Notes: generated by a model from the letters alone, not told the origin. Shown: positions 34,736 through 40,710, counted from the first letter of the stretch. The stretch is DNA of 43,595 nucleotides from a virus (IMGVR_UViG_3300030380_002811:1-43595), one strand, 5' to 3'. Made by a program: numbers and translations.

Positions 34736-34925
34736 CTCTTTTAACCTCCTCTAAGGTTAAGAAAAGTATGTCTGGATTATGAAATCCGGGACCTTCCTTT
34801 TCGGTTATCTGCTCTGAATCATAACTCTCACTAAAAGACTCTAAAGCAGCTTTATCATTATCAGCTTCTACATTTTCGTCCAAATAAACGTTTTTGTAGT
34901 TCGCTTGGATACGATAAAGTTTCAT
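34647..34925 (-). CDS. Small acidic hypothetical protein (minus strand)
   Basis: The 92-residue product starts MKLYRIQANYKNVYLDENVE, then has an acidic helix (DNDKAALESFSESYDSEQIT) and a strand pair ending in ILFLTLEEVKRDG. The beginning looks like a compact alpha/beta domain, as in small phage DUFs that open K-x-Y-x-I. The last 30 residues are Gly/Ser/Gln-rich and overlap the start of the downstream gene. It probably forms a two-gene minus-strand operon from the promoter at 34960. Confidence 0.55.
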   Translation of the reverse strand: MKLYRIQANYKNVYLDENVEADNDKAALESFSESYDSEQITEKEGPGFHNPDILFLTLEEVKRDGTTKVNLGETSAGVQMGQSSIGTGQSNS

Positions 34926-34931
34926 GAGATA

Positions 34932-34960
34932 ATCTTATCAAAAAAGTGGTATAAATGCAA
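34932..34960 (-). promoter_or_regulatory. Candidate promoter for the minus-strand small genes
   Basis: On the minus strand TTGCAT (34960-34955) and TAAGAT (34937-34932) are 17 bases apart, but the predicted start would fall inside or next to the ATG at 34925. A TTGACA further upstream (34967-34962) is too far from this -10. The GATAAGAT word also occurs near 35253-35260. Confidence 0.35.
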
Positions 34961-35000
34961 CGTGTCAATAGGGGGTAAAAGTGTTGAAAACAGTAGGTTT

Positions 35001-35216
35001 TTAAGTATTAGTTGTTTTTTGACACACAAATTTAGTGTAAGCTCCGTATGTATTTACAAATTCTCTAGCTAAAGAAATCATTACATCGGTAGAATAAGTA
35101 TATCCATAAACAGTACATTCATAATTATCATTAAATTCTTTTATAGGAGTAGGTATAACTTTACAGTCATTACCTGGCGTTGTACTGCATATTAACATTA
35201 TTAAAATATACTTCAT
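35001..35216 (-). CDS. Small secreted or periplasmic-type protein (minus strand)
   Basis: The 71-residue product starts with a short hydrophobic leader, MKYILIMLICSTTPGNDCKV. The body has four Cys in total (C10, C18, C34, C65), with YECTVYGYTYSTDVMISLAR and AYTKFVCQKT. The leader plus paired cysteines suggest export and disulphide bonding or membrane attachment, such as a superinfection-exclusion or envelope factor; this is inference. No strong ribosome site is seen before the ATG. It is separated from the other minus genes by about 75 bases. Confidence 0.5.
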   Translation of the reverse strand: MKYILIMLICSTTPGNDCKVIPTPIKEFNDNYECTVYGYTYSTDVMISLAREFVNTYGAYTKFVCQKTTNT

Positions 35217-35224
35217 TTTTTATA

Positions 35225-35254
35225 TTGACCTATCTTATTATTCATCTATATAGA
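35225..35254 (+). promoter_or_regulatory. Candidate early promoter with overlapping palindrome
   Basis: TTGACC (35225-35230) and TATAGA (35249-35254) are 18 bases apart. The -10 region is part of a perfect palindrome ATCTATATAGAT, itself nested between ATCTTAT (35232-35238) and ATAAGAT (35254-35260). Transcription would serve the small plus-strand genes from 35300; the palindrome could be an operator. Confidence 0.45.
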
Positions 35255-35299
35255 TAAGATGATTAAATTATTAATATTAACTATTATACAGGAGATAAC

Positions 35300-35581
35300 A
35301 TGAAGAGTAAAAGTAGAACCTTCTTTAATCTTGTCACAGAAGTAGATAACATACTTGGCAAAATGCATGCCAACGATTCGAATGGTCAACCTATAAATCC
35401 AGGATCAGATCATTGGAATGAAACAAGAGATAGGTTGATGTCGGTTAAAATAGGTGGTGTAACTAGGTTTACTACCTATCCAATTAATTGGAGTATGTCA
35501 GAACATTTGATACTTGACGAATTATGTAGCAGAAAAGATGTTCATGAAGCTCATATACAGCTTAGAAAGGATATGGAATAA
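35300..35581 (+). CDS. Small hypothetical protein
   Basis: The 93-residue product starts MKSKSRTFFNLVTEVDNILG, then QPINPGSDHWNETRDRLMSV and a helical end (MSEHLILDELCSRKDVHEAH). It has a good AGGAG ribosome site and is first in a run of small coupled genes, typical of early phage genes directed at host takeover. No known family comes to mind. Confidence 0.6.
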   Translation: MKSKSRTFFNLVTEVDNILGKMHANDSNGQPINPGSDHWNETRDRLMSVKIGGVTRFTTYPINWSMSEHLILDELCSRKDVHEAHIQLRKDME

Positions 35582-35694
35582 TGGGTGATCACATTACATT
35601 AGCACTTATTGTTTTGTTTATTATATTTTTTCCTAAATTATTTATAGGAACAATAGCTGTTATCGTTGCATTTTTTATGGGAGTAACAATATAA
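35581..35694 (+). CDS. Single-helix membrane peptide (37 aa)
   Basis: The frame starts at ATG 35581 (TAATG with the previous stop) and ends TAA 35692-35694, overlapping the next ATG. The peptide MGDHITLALIVLFIIFFPKL and its end (FIGTIAVIVAFFMGVTI) are almost wholly hydrophobic and would form one kinked or two short membrane helices. Double coupling supports translation. It may alter the host membrane; function unknown. Confidence 0.6.
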   Translation: MGDHITLALIVLFIIFFPKLFIGTIAVIVAFFMGVTI

Positions 35695-35867
35695 TGGATT
35701 GGAAAGATAAACAGTATGCAGCTATTACTCGATTAAGTAAAAGAAAAGGTTGGGACTTCAGTGACAACAATCCCTATTTTGAAAGAGCATATATAGTATT
35801 ACCAAATCCAGAAATTAAAACTAAATTACAAATGAAAAAGGAGTTAAGAAAACATGGATATAAATAA
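35694..35867 (+). CDS. Small basic hypothetical protein (57 aa)
   Basis: The frame runs from ATG 35694, overlapping the membrane peptide stop, to TAA 35865-35867. The product begins MDWKDKQYAAITRLSKRKGW and ends in a basic helix (KTKLQMKKELRKHGYK). It overlaps the start of the next gene by 14 bases. The small size and basic charge would fit a nucleic-acid-binding or host-factor-binding peptide, but there is no diagnostic motif. Confidence 0.55.
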   Translation: MDWKDKQYAAITRLSKRKGWDFSDNNPYFERAYIVLPNPEIKTKLQMKKELRKHGYK

Positions 35868-36063
35868 ATGGAAATCAGTAGCAGTAAAAAAGGATACACA
35901 TACGTTATTAACTGCTCTTTGTAATGAAAAAGAACGTAACCCAGCTAGGATGATATCTAAATTAGTAAAAGATTATGCAGAATTTCAAGCAAAGAAAAAA
36001 AATATATCAGTCGATAAATATATTTCAACTTTACTAAAAAAGAATGCGTCTAAACAGAGATAA
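35854..36063 (+). CDS. Ribbon-helix-helix-like small protein
   Basis: In this 69-residue protein, NKWKSVAVKKDTHTLLTALC gives a strand followed by helix, and ERNPARMISKLVKDYAEFQA gives a second helix, the order of MetJ/Arc-type DNA-binding dimers. A third basic helix follows. It could be an early transcription regulator acting on nearby palindromes such as 35243-35254. It has an AAGGAG ribosome site 13 bases upstream and overlaps the GIY-YIG gene by 20 bases. The fold call is by eye. Confidence 0.55.
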   Translation: MDINKWKSVAVKKDTHTLLTALCNEKERNPARMISKLVKDYAEFQAKKKNISVDKYISTLLKKNASKQR

Positions 36064-36544
36064 ACTTAATTGTATAAACAAAGAAACTGTAATTGATATT
36101 ACTGCTAGTAACAATCCTGGTTTGTACTTCTTTTTTAATGAACAATATAAATTAATTTATATTGGAGAGAGTAAATTTCCTTTGGCTAGAATATTAGATC
36201 ATTACTGGAGAAGTTATTCAGAAGGCAAAACTAAAAAAGGTGTTGGTCCTATATTTACATATTTTAGAATTATATCATTAAACACTGATGAAATAAGGAT
36301 TAGACAGCACTACGAAAAACGTTTTATAAAAAAATATAATCCAGAACTAAATTCTAATTCTAACACAGCACCTTACACATTAACTTCTAGACAATTAAAA
36401 GCACATGTATTGCTTCATGAAAAGTTTTTTAAAAACATGAGTTGGTATAGATATATAAATGATGAGGTTTTAAAAAAAATGGATGAGGGTTTAGAACATA
36501 AAAAAAAATTAAGAAGAGCAACTTATTTAAAAACGGGGAAATGA
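36044..36544 (+). CDS. GIY-YIG endonuclease-like protein
   Basis: This 166-residue protein contains NPGLYFFFNEQYKLIYIGES, matching the GIY-YIG core (G26-L-Y28, Y39-I-G41), followed by R49, and HYEKRFIKKYNPELN with the catalytic-type E91 and N99. The remaining C-terminal part is basic and helical. Free-standing GIY-YIG nucleases in phages act as homing endonucleases or in host DNA breakdown. No intron is seen beside it. It overlaps the neighbouring genes at both ends. Confidence 0.7.
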   Translation: MRLNRDKLNCINKETVIDITASNNPGLYFFFNEQYKLIYIGESKFPLARILDHYWRSYSEGKTKKGVGPIFTYFRIISLNTDEIRIRQHYEKRFIKKYNPELNSNSNTAPYTLTSRQLKAHVLLHEKFFKNMSWYRYINDEVLKKMDEGLEHKKKLRRATYLKTGK

Positions 36545-36675
36545 TGTTTAAATTTTATATATGGTTGATGGGTTGGTCTGGCACATTGAGTGCTTGGGCC
36601 TGGAGAAAACATGTTGCAATACTAAAAACAAGACAGAAAAAAATTAGGGCAGGAAGGTTTGATGATTTAGAATGA
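36541..36675 (+). CDS. Small membrane-associated peptide (44 aa)
   Basis: ATG 36541 overlaps the GIY-YIG stop (ATGA), and TGA 36673-36675 overlaps the next ATG. The peptide MMFKFYIWLMGWSGTLSAWA is a Trp-rich hydrophobic segment, followed by a strongly basic tail (RKHVAILKTRQKKIRAGR). It looks like a signal-anchor membrane peptide with a cytoplasmic basic end. Double coupling supports its being real. Confidence 0.55.
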   Translation: MMFKFYIWLMGWSGTLSAWAWRKHVAILKTRQKKIRAGRFDDLE

Positions 36676-37163
36676 ACAACGAAGTAGAAATTATAGATAA
36701 TTTTTTACCTGAAGAAACAACTAAAAGAATTTATAAGGAAATGATGAGTGGATATTTCCCATGGCACATTTGTACTAATGTTGCAAACGAAGAAGATGAC
36801 TCTGATGATTATTATTTTACTCATCAATATATTAAAGATGAAAAAGTTAATTCAGATTGGTATGAAATACATATTGTACCAATTATAGAAAAACTTAATA
36901 TAAAAAAAATTATTAGAGCAAAAGGTAATTTGTATACAAATCAAAAACAATTAATAGAACATAATCCTCATATAGATTATGATTTTGAACACAAAGGAGC
37001 TTTGTTTTGTTTAAACACGTGTAATGGTTTTACTAATTTTGGTTTTACAAAAGTAGATAGTGTTTTTAATAGAATGATTTTGTTTGATCCTAGTAAATTA
37101 CATAATAGTTCTACAGCTACAGATGTAATAGCAAGAGTAAATATTAATTTTAATTATTGGTAA
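36672..37163 (+). CDS. 2OG-Fe(II) oxygenase-like protein
   Basis: This 163-residue protein begins NNEVEIIDNFLPEETTKRIY, the usual opening helix of short phage 2OG enzymes. It has QLIEHNPHIDYDFEHKGALF (H100-x-D102), LNTCNGFTNFGF, NRMILFDPSKLHNSSTAT (H144) and R155 in VIARVNINF. This is the compact form found in many cyanophages. It is the nearest recognisable relative in the window of the degenerate gene at 8634. It lies among small early genes rather than beside virion genes, so its target may differ from the others. Confidence 0.8.
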   Translation: MNNEVEIIDNFLPEETTKRIYKEMMSGYFPWHICTNVANEEDDSDDYYFTHQYIKDEKVNSDWYEIHIVPIIEKLNIKKIIRAKGNLYTNQKQLIEHNPHIDYDFEHKGALFCLNTCNGFTNFGFTKVDSVFNRMILFDPSKLHNSSTATDVIARVNINFNYW

Positions 37164-37164
37164 T

Positions 37165-37473
37165 ATGAAAAAGACATTATTAAAAATAAACAACATGAAA
37201 AGATTCTGTAAATGGTTAGACCAAACAGGGGTACATCTAGAAATTATACGGACACTGACCACACATCCTTGGATGATGTCGTGGAAAGAGAGAGCTGGAA
37301 TTGAAAAAAGATTAAAACAAACTCGTGATAGAGATTATTTTTGTTTTCATAGAGCAAAAAATAGATTAAGATGGCGAAGTGTTTATACACGTTTTCATCA
37401 TTACGAAAAATCACAGGAGTTGTTAATATATGTTAAAAAAAGATATGCCCGGAAAAAGAATCAGAAAATCTAA
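37165..37473 (+). CDS. Basic hypothetical protein
   Basis: The 102-residue product is strongly basic and aromatic (THPWMMSWKERAGIEKRLKQ, YFCFHRAKNRLRWRSVYTRF). The first candidate ATG (37165) follows the previous stop directly; an internal ATG at 37195 (MKRFCKWLDQTG) is an alternative start. Neither has a clear ribosome site. Its charge would suit nucleic-acid binding. It overlaps the next gene by 44 bases. Confidence 0.5.
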   Translation: MKKTLLKINNMKRFCKWLDQTGVHLEIIRTLTTHPWMMSWKERAGIEKRLKQTRDRDYFCFHRAKNRLRWRSVYTRFHHYEKSQELLIYVKKRYARKKNQKI

Positions 37474-37699
37474 TTTAGAATCAGCACTAGAAATATTAGC
37501 ACAAAAGCTAGATTCTAAGGAATATTCTAAAGTTACAAGTGTGATGTCCATGTTATTTATAGGACACCAGTTTGATTTAACTTCAGATGGTTTTGAGTTT
37601 ATTAATTTAGCCATAAAAATTAAGAAAGAATCACATAAAAAAACATTTAAAAAAGCTTTACATAACAATGTTATTCGGTTAAAACCGAAATTGACTTAG
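37430..37699 (+). CDS. Small helical hypothetical protein
   Basis: The 89-residue product reads MLKKDMPGKRIRKSNLESAL, then two or three helices (LDSKEYSKVTSVMSMLFIGH; FEFINLAIKIKKESHKKTFK). A good AGGAG ribosome site lies before ATG 37430. The stop codon is inside the hairpin at 37691-37710 that probably ends this transcript. No family recognised. Confidence 0.55.
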   Translation: MLKKDMPGKRIRKSNLESALEILAQKLDSKEYSKVTSVMSMLFIGHQFDLTSDGFEFINLAIKIKKESHKKTFKKALHNNVIRLKPKLT

Positions 37700-37722
37700 G
37701 CATAAGTCAACTCTCTTTTTTT
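37691..37722 (+). terminator. Terminator at the end of the small-gene operon
   Basis: TTGACTTA (37691-37698) and TAAGTCAA (37703-37710) form a perfect 8-pair stem with a GGCA loop, followed after CTCTC by seven T (37716-37722). The stem includes the stop codon of the preceding gene. A second inverted repeat, TTCGGTT/AACCGAA, lies just upstream (37674-37689). Confidence 0.6.
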
Positions 37723-37737
37723 AGTTAATATAGAGTG

Positions 37738-37773
37738 AGAGGGTAGCAAACGGGAGACTGTAGCTACCCTCTT
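37738..37773 (+). terminator. Second hairpin terminator
   Basis: AGAGGGTAGC (37738-37747) pairs with GCTACCCTCT (37763-37772) in a perfect 10-pair stem, with a 15-base loop and a short T run (37772-37774). It sits 11 bases before the TTGACA of the next promoter, isolating that transcription unit. Confidence 0.6.
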
Positions 37774-37782
37774 TGAACACAC

Positions 37783-37811
37783 TTGACATTGACTTTAATA
37801 CAACATATTCG
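37783..37811 (+). promoter_or_regulatory. Candidate promoter before the 37832 gene
   Basis: TTGACA (37783-37788) is followed 17 bases later by TATTCG (37806-37811). A second TTGACT overlaps at 37789. The -10 is weak, but the place directly after two terminator-like hairpins and before ATG 37832 (with GGAG at 37821-37824) fits a new transcription unit. Confidence 0.5.
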
Positions 37812-37831
37812 TGTAAGTATGGAGCTACTAC

Positions 37832-38263
37832 ATGAACATATCATCAAAAATTTTAAAGATTATGGGTTTGAATATAGCTGAAAAGTTAATAGAAAACACA
37901 CCTAATCCTGATACTCGAATATGGCGTTCAGTAATTTCGCTAGCTTTAGAAGATGTAATGATTACAAATCAAAATAGAACTGAATCTGTGTTGAAGGGAG
38001 AAGCACATGATTGGTTTTGTAGTGACAGTGAGGACTATAATATGGTATGCTTTCAGGCAGAATTAGATCCTAAATGGGTTAGAATGCGCTATTTAGATGC
38101 GTTAGAGAAGGGTATAATTAAGTTTACACGTAAACAGAATTTGAATATAAAGTATACTAAACAATATGAAAAACTTAGAGCAGCTACCGACAAAGATCAG
38201 AGACGCAAGATCAACAAAGTTATTGACCAATTGCGGAAAGCTATATTTGAGTGCACCGATTAA
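37832..38263 (+). CDS. Conserved early-type protein, possible DNA-binding
   Basis: The 143-residue protein reads RIWRSVISLALEDVMITNQN, LKGEAHDWFCSDSEDYNMVC and FQAELDPKWVRMRYLDALEK, with a basic end (KYTKQYEKLRAATDKDQRRK). The W-R-x-V-I-S-L-A-L-E-D ... A-x-x-W-F ... C-x-x-A-x-L-D-P-x-W-V-R-x-R pattern resembles small proteins of alphaproteobacterial phages and prophages whose role is unknown, perhaps a helix-turn-helix regulator. It has its own promoter and ribosome site. Confidence 0.65.
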   Translation: MNISSKILKIMGLNIAEKLIENTPNPDTRIWRSVISLALEDVMITNQNRTESVLKGEAHDWFCSDSEDYNMVCFQAELDPKWVRMRYLDALEKGIIKFTRKQNLNIKYTKQYEKLRAATDKDQRRKINKVIDQLRKAIFECTD

Positions 38264-38326
38264 ATCGATAGATCGTAATTTCTATAAATTTTTATTTAAA
38301 AAAATAAAGTCGAGGTTTTATAACTG

Positions 38327-38479
38327 ATGATGACTACAGCTGACTGCGAACGTTTAGAAAAATACTTAGAAGGTATAAGAAAAAGAACAGATTACGAAAC
38401 AGATAGGGTTGAAGAAAAAGAAATGCCACAGGACACCGGACAAAAAGTGAGTAAAGACACCATTCTTCAATCTAAATAA
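38327..38479 (+). CDS. Small hydrophilic protein (50 aa)
   Basis: ATG 38327 is preceded by GAGG at 38312-38315, and the frame ends TAA 38477-38479. The product starts MMTTADCERLEKYLEGIRKR and continues acidic, then DTGQKVSKDTILQSK. The DTGQ codons include GACACCGGACA, one base off the rare GC-rich word found in three larger genes. It is helical with no known motif. Existence is supported only by ribosome site and spacing. Confidence 0.4.
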   Translation: MMTTADCERLEKYLEGIRKRTDYETDRVEEKEMPQDTGQKVSKDTILQSK

Positions 38480-38522
38480 GATATTTCTAACTAAAACACT
38501 TTACACACACTCTCAGAATGTC

Positions 38523-38629
38523 TGACACTTGTGACATAGACCTCTTTTTAGACTATTTACATTGATATTACTTACTTATTTGATGTCACAACCACTTTTA
38601 TTCTGTGACATACACTGACATTAGTGACA
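38523..38629. promoter_or_regulatory. Cluster of TGACA/TGTCA sites upstream of terS
   Basis: Within 107 noncoding bases there are five TGACA words (38523, 38532, 38606, 38616, 38625) and one inverted TGTCA (38584). TGTCACA (38584-38590) and TGTGACA (38604-38610) form a perfect 7-base inverted repeat. TAGAC also recurs (for example in TAGACC and TAGACT). This looks like an operator array, iteron-like origin or packaging recognition tract. The 38480-38700 interval holds no gene. Confidence 0.5.
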
Positions 38630-38700
38630 CTAGACCACTTATGGACAAAACACCTAAACTTGGATACAGTCTTACTTGAGTTACAAATATCTTATTAGAA

Positions 38701-39195
38701 ATGGCTGGAAAAAAGAACACTATAAAAACGATGCATGATTTGACTGCAAAACAAAGAAAGTTTGTAGATATCTATGTTGCTAATTACGGATTGATTAGTA
38801 AAACTGAAGCTGCTAAACAAGCGGGCTATGTTGCAAAAGATCCACACACCATTGCATCTAAGTTGACTAACCCAACTAGAAACCCACACGTTGTAAGATA
38901 TTTAGAAAAGAGATTAGCTGTTGAAAGAAACAAGTATGCTAATCCATTACGTTCACATAAAAGATTCGAAAAATTTGGCGATGATGCTGCAAAGAAAAGT
39001 CAATTTGCATCTGCAATTAATGCTGAGTATAGATCTGGGCAATTAGCAGGAATGTTTATTGATAAGAAAGAAATAACTAACAACACTCTGGAGGGTATGT
39101 CCCGTGAACAACTTGAGAAGCGCTTATCTGAACTCGAATCAAAGATTGGTGAAGCGAAAAACATCATTAACGTTACGCCAACAGAAGATAGTTAA
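38701..39195 (+). CDS. terS: Terminase small subunit
   Basis: This 164-residue protein has the Terminase_2-type helix-turn-helix opening: LTAKQRKFVDIYVANYGLIS, K-T-E-A-A-K-Q-A-G-Y, then HTIASKLTNPTRNPHVVRYL. A central basic helical part and a C-terminal coiled coil (MSREQLEKRLSELESKIGEA) would form the oligomer ring. It recognises packaging sites and recruits the large subunit. Unusually, terL begins 4.3 kb downstream. No clear ribosome site; the upstream TGACA cluster may be its binding or regulatory region. Confidence 0.75.
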   Translation: MAGKKNTIKTMHDLTAKQRKFVDIYVANYGLISKTEAAKQAGYVAKDPHTIASKLTNPTRNPHVVRYLEKRLAVERNKYANPLRSHKRFEKFGDDAAKKSQFASAINAEYRSGQLAGMFIDKKEITNNTLEGMSREQLEKRLSELESKIGEAKNIINVTPTEDS

Positions 39196-39208
39196 AACAG
39201 ATAAGTGG

Positions 39209-39358
39209 ATGATTGTATTTAATGAAATACATAATTCTCATTTGTCGATGAACGTAGGAGAAGTTATTATTAAAACTAGTGATACAAGAACATATGAAAA
39301 GAAGAAAGATCATGGTACTGATATGACATATGAAAATGAATTTAAGGTAAGTAAATGA
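39209..39358 (+). CDS. Small hypothetical protein (49 aa)
   Basis: The open frame could start at 39104, but this would lie 92 bases inside terS. ATG 39209 gives MIVFNEIHNSHLSMNVGEVI and ends DMTYENEFKVSK. The stop overlaps the next ATG (ATGA), which supports a real gene ending here. The product appears to be a small beta-rich domain. No family recognised. Confidence 0.4.
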   Translation: MIVFNEIHNSHLSMNVGEVIIKTSDTRTYEKKKDHGTDMTYENEFKVSK

Positions 39359-39681
39359 ATAAATATAAAATAGGTAAGACATATAAAAAAACAATTCCTT
39401 TAAATACTAAAAAGTTAGGCACAAAAATAAATGATTATCCTTTTGTAGAAATAGCTTGGCTTGATATCGAGGGGAATGCCGGTTGGTCTGACACAAAAAC
39501 ATTAAACAAAGAAAAATTACCTGTCTGTGTTTCTAAAGGTTATCTCGTATCACAAATAAAAGGTGTAACTAGAATATTTACTGATTACATCAAAGCCAAA
39601 GAAGGAGACTCATTCGAGAATATTGGTAATACAACTATAATCCCAACATCAGTTATACAGTCTATAAAAATATTGCATTAA
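39355..39681 (+). CDS. Hypothetical protein
   Basis: This 108-residue protein reads MNKYKIGKTYKKTIPLNTKK, PFVEIAWLDIEGNAGWSDTK, LPVCVSKGYLVSQIKGVTRI and TTIIPTSVIQSIKIL. The middle resembles small phage proteins with a W-x-D-x-x-x-x-x-G-W core and a final I-P-T-S-V-I-x-x-I, possibly an SH3-like beta barrel. It is coupled to both neighbours by ATGA/TAATG overlaps. Function unknown. Confidence 0.55.
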   Translation: MNKYKIGKTYKKTIPLNTKKLGTKINDYPFVEIAWLDIEGNAGWSDTKTLNKEKLPVCVSKGYLVSQIKGVTRIFTDYIKAKEGDSFENIGNTTIIPTSVIQSIKILH

Positions 39682-39887
39682 TGGATTTAATTATCTTACA
39701 AGACGGACTGTACGAGCTTATACCTGCAACAAAAGAAATGTTTGTAGGAGCAATCAAACCAGCAATTGTAGATTGTTTTTCTATGTGTGAAATTGTTAGA
39801 AATATACAAACAACTTACCTAGAAAGTATAAATAAATACGTTATGGTGGACAGTGGAGCGTATTTTTATGGTTGTATTTGCAACTAA
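39681..39887 (+). CDS. Small hypothetical protein
   Basis: The 68-residue product (MDLIILQDGLYELIPATKEM, then a helix and YVMVDSGAYFYGCIC) starts within the stop of the previous gene (TAATG). It has four Cys, two in the final C-I-C, but no classical metal motif. No family recognised. The nuclease gene starts 15 bases later. Confidence 0.5.
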   Translation: MDLIILQDGLYELIPATKEMFVGAIKPAIVDCFSMCEIVRNIQTTYLESINKYVMVDSGAYFYGCICN

Positions 39888-39902
39888 CTTGTCTTACATC
39901 AA

Positions 39903-40319
39903 ATGGCCTTAAAAAAACGTGAATCATTGTTGTTTCAACGAATGCGTAAGAACATTAAAAAGGCGCATTTTACAAGGATAGAAAGCTCAACTGTACAAGG
40001 TATTCCAGACGTACACGGGTGTATAGATAGTAAGTCTTTTTGGATAGAAATGAAGTCAACTCAGGACAAGTTTCCGATACTGTCTAAGTTTCAAATGGCT
40101 TGGTGTTATGAGTATCAAAGACATGGTGGTAATGTATTCGTGCTGCACTCGGCCCTCTCGCACAGAGCTTTAAAACTTTACAGAGTGTCCGGTGAGGTGG
40201 ATCCCTCGTCCCCTTCCTCGTTTTCTCGTTCCCTCGTTCTCGTTTATAGCTCACCGGACCCTGTACCGGAGCTGGCCTGGAAGGAGCTCAGGATGCAGCT
40301 GGTGAGAAATAGTTCTTGA
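39903..40319 (+). CDS. VRR-NUC-like nuclease (PD-(D/E)XK)
   Basis: In this 138-residue protein, RIESSTVQGIPDVHGCID has the conserved E27 and D36. SFWIEMKSTQDKFPILSKFQ has E49-x-K51, the catalytic core, and Q64. GGNVFVLH is the next strand. This order matches VRR-NUC and phage Holliday-junction-type resolvases. The C-terminal part (PSSPSSFSRSLVLVYSS) is encoded by four CTCGTT repeats and looks like a tail created by the repeat tract. The last codons (NSS-stop) are part of the repeated promoter sequence AAATAGTTCTTGACA. Confidence 0.7.
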   Translation: MALKKRESLLFQRMRKNIKKAHFTRIESSTVQGIPDVHGCIDSKSFWIEMKSTQDKFPILSKFQMAWCYEYQRHGGNVFVLHSALSHRALKLYRVSGEVDPSSPSSFSRSLVLVYSSPDPVPELAWKELRMQLVRNSS

Positions 40320-40343
40320 CAGCAAAACCTCGTTTGATATAAA
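40316..40343 (+). promoter_or_regulatory. Strong promoter at the end of the nuclease gene
   Basis: TTGACA (40316-40321), 16 bases, TATAAA (40338-40343). It is preceded by AAATAGTTC, an extension shared with the promoter at 40711. Transcription should start at about 40350, directly before the structured element at 40354. One CTCGTT copy lies in the spacer. Confidence 0.65.
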
Positions 40344-40353
40344 GGAAAAGTCC

Positions 40354-40432
40354 ATAAGGATTACTCAAGAGTAAAGCTCTGGCCTCCGTCCATGGAGAGA
40401 GTGCAGCGTGGCGAAACCTCGGTAGTCCTTAT
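40354..40432 (+). ncRNA. Candidate structured RNA (leader or small RNA)
   Basis: ATAAGGATTAC (40354-40364) pairs with GTAGTCCTTAT (40422-40432) over 11 positions with one G-U pair, enclosing 57 bases. Inside, AGAG/CTCT (40368-40371 with 40377-40380) and CTCC/GGAG (40384-40387 with 40394-40397) form local hairpins, giving a multibranched shape. The promoter at 40316-40343 would begin transcription at about 40350, placing this element at the very 5' end. It does not fit a tRNA or hammerhead. A GC-rich hairpin (40446-40473) follows. It may be a phage small RNA, protected 5' end or riboswitch; this is inferred from sequence only. Confidence 0.45.
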
Positions 40433-40445
40433 TTATCATCTGTCA

Positions 40446-40473
40446 CCACCGGCTGGTCCTTGCTGGCCGGTGG
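40446..40473 (+). terminator. GC-rich hairpin
   Basis: CCACCGGC (40446-40453) pairs perfectly with GCCGGTGG (40466-40473) around a 12-base loop. No T run follows, so intrinsic termination is unsure; it may be an RNA stability element or part of the structured RNA above. The 3' arm contains the reverse complement of the rare word ACCGGCCA. Confidence 0.4.
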
Positions 40474-40657
40474 CCTTCACCAAATCCTCGTTTCTAATCC
40501 TCGTTTCCTCGTTCCCGTTCCTCGTTTTAGTTCCAGCGTCCCTAGCGTGCCAACGGCTGCATCTCACCGACAGCAGACTGGCGTGGAACCTGTAGTGGAT
40601 CCTCGTTTTCTCGTAGGGAAATGTACCTTTTGCTTACCTGATAGGCTGCTCCGCATC

Positions 40658-40675
40658 AGCCGCTGCGAAGCGGCT
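40658..40675 (+). repeat. GNRA-loop hairpin
   Basis: AGCCGCT (40658-40664), loop GCGA, AGCGGCT (40669-40675): a perfect 7-pair stem with a GNRA tetraloop, unusually GC-rich for this genome. It lies 36 bases before the next promoter -35 and may end or stabilise the RNA started at 40350. Confidence 0.5.
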
Positions 40676-40710
40676 TCCCTGCTGGTTAAAAAATTATTTA
40701 AAAATAGTTC

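Noticed and set aside
39104-39208. Longer N-terminus of the small gene at 39209
   Set aside because: It would overlap terS by 92 bases in another frame without a ribosome site.
40354-40432. tRNA or hammerhead ribozyme
   Set aside because: The size and closing stem recall a tRNA, but there is no T-arm TTC motif, anticodon arm or CCA-like end. GGCGAAACC resembles the GAAA strand of a hammerhead, but the CTGATGA core strand is absent.
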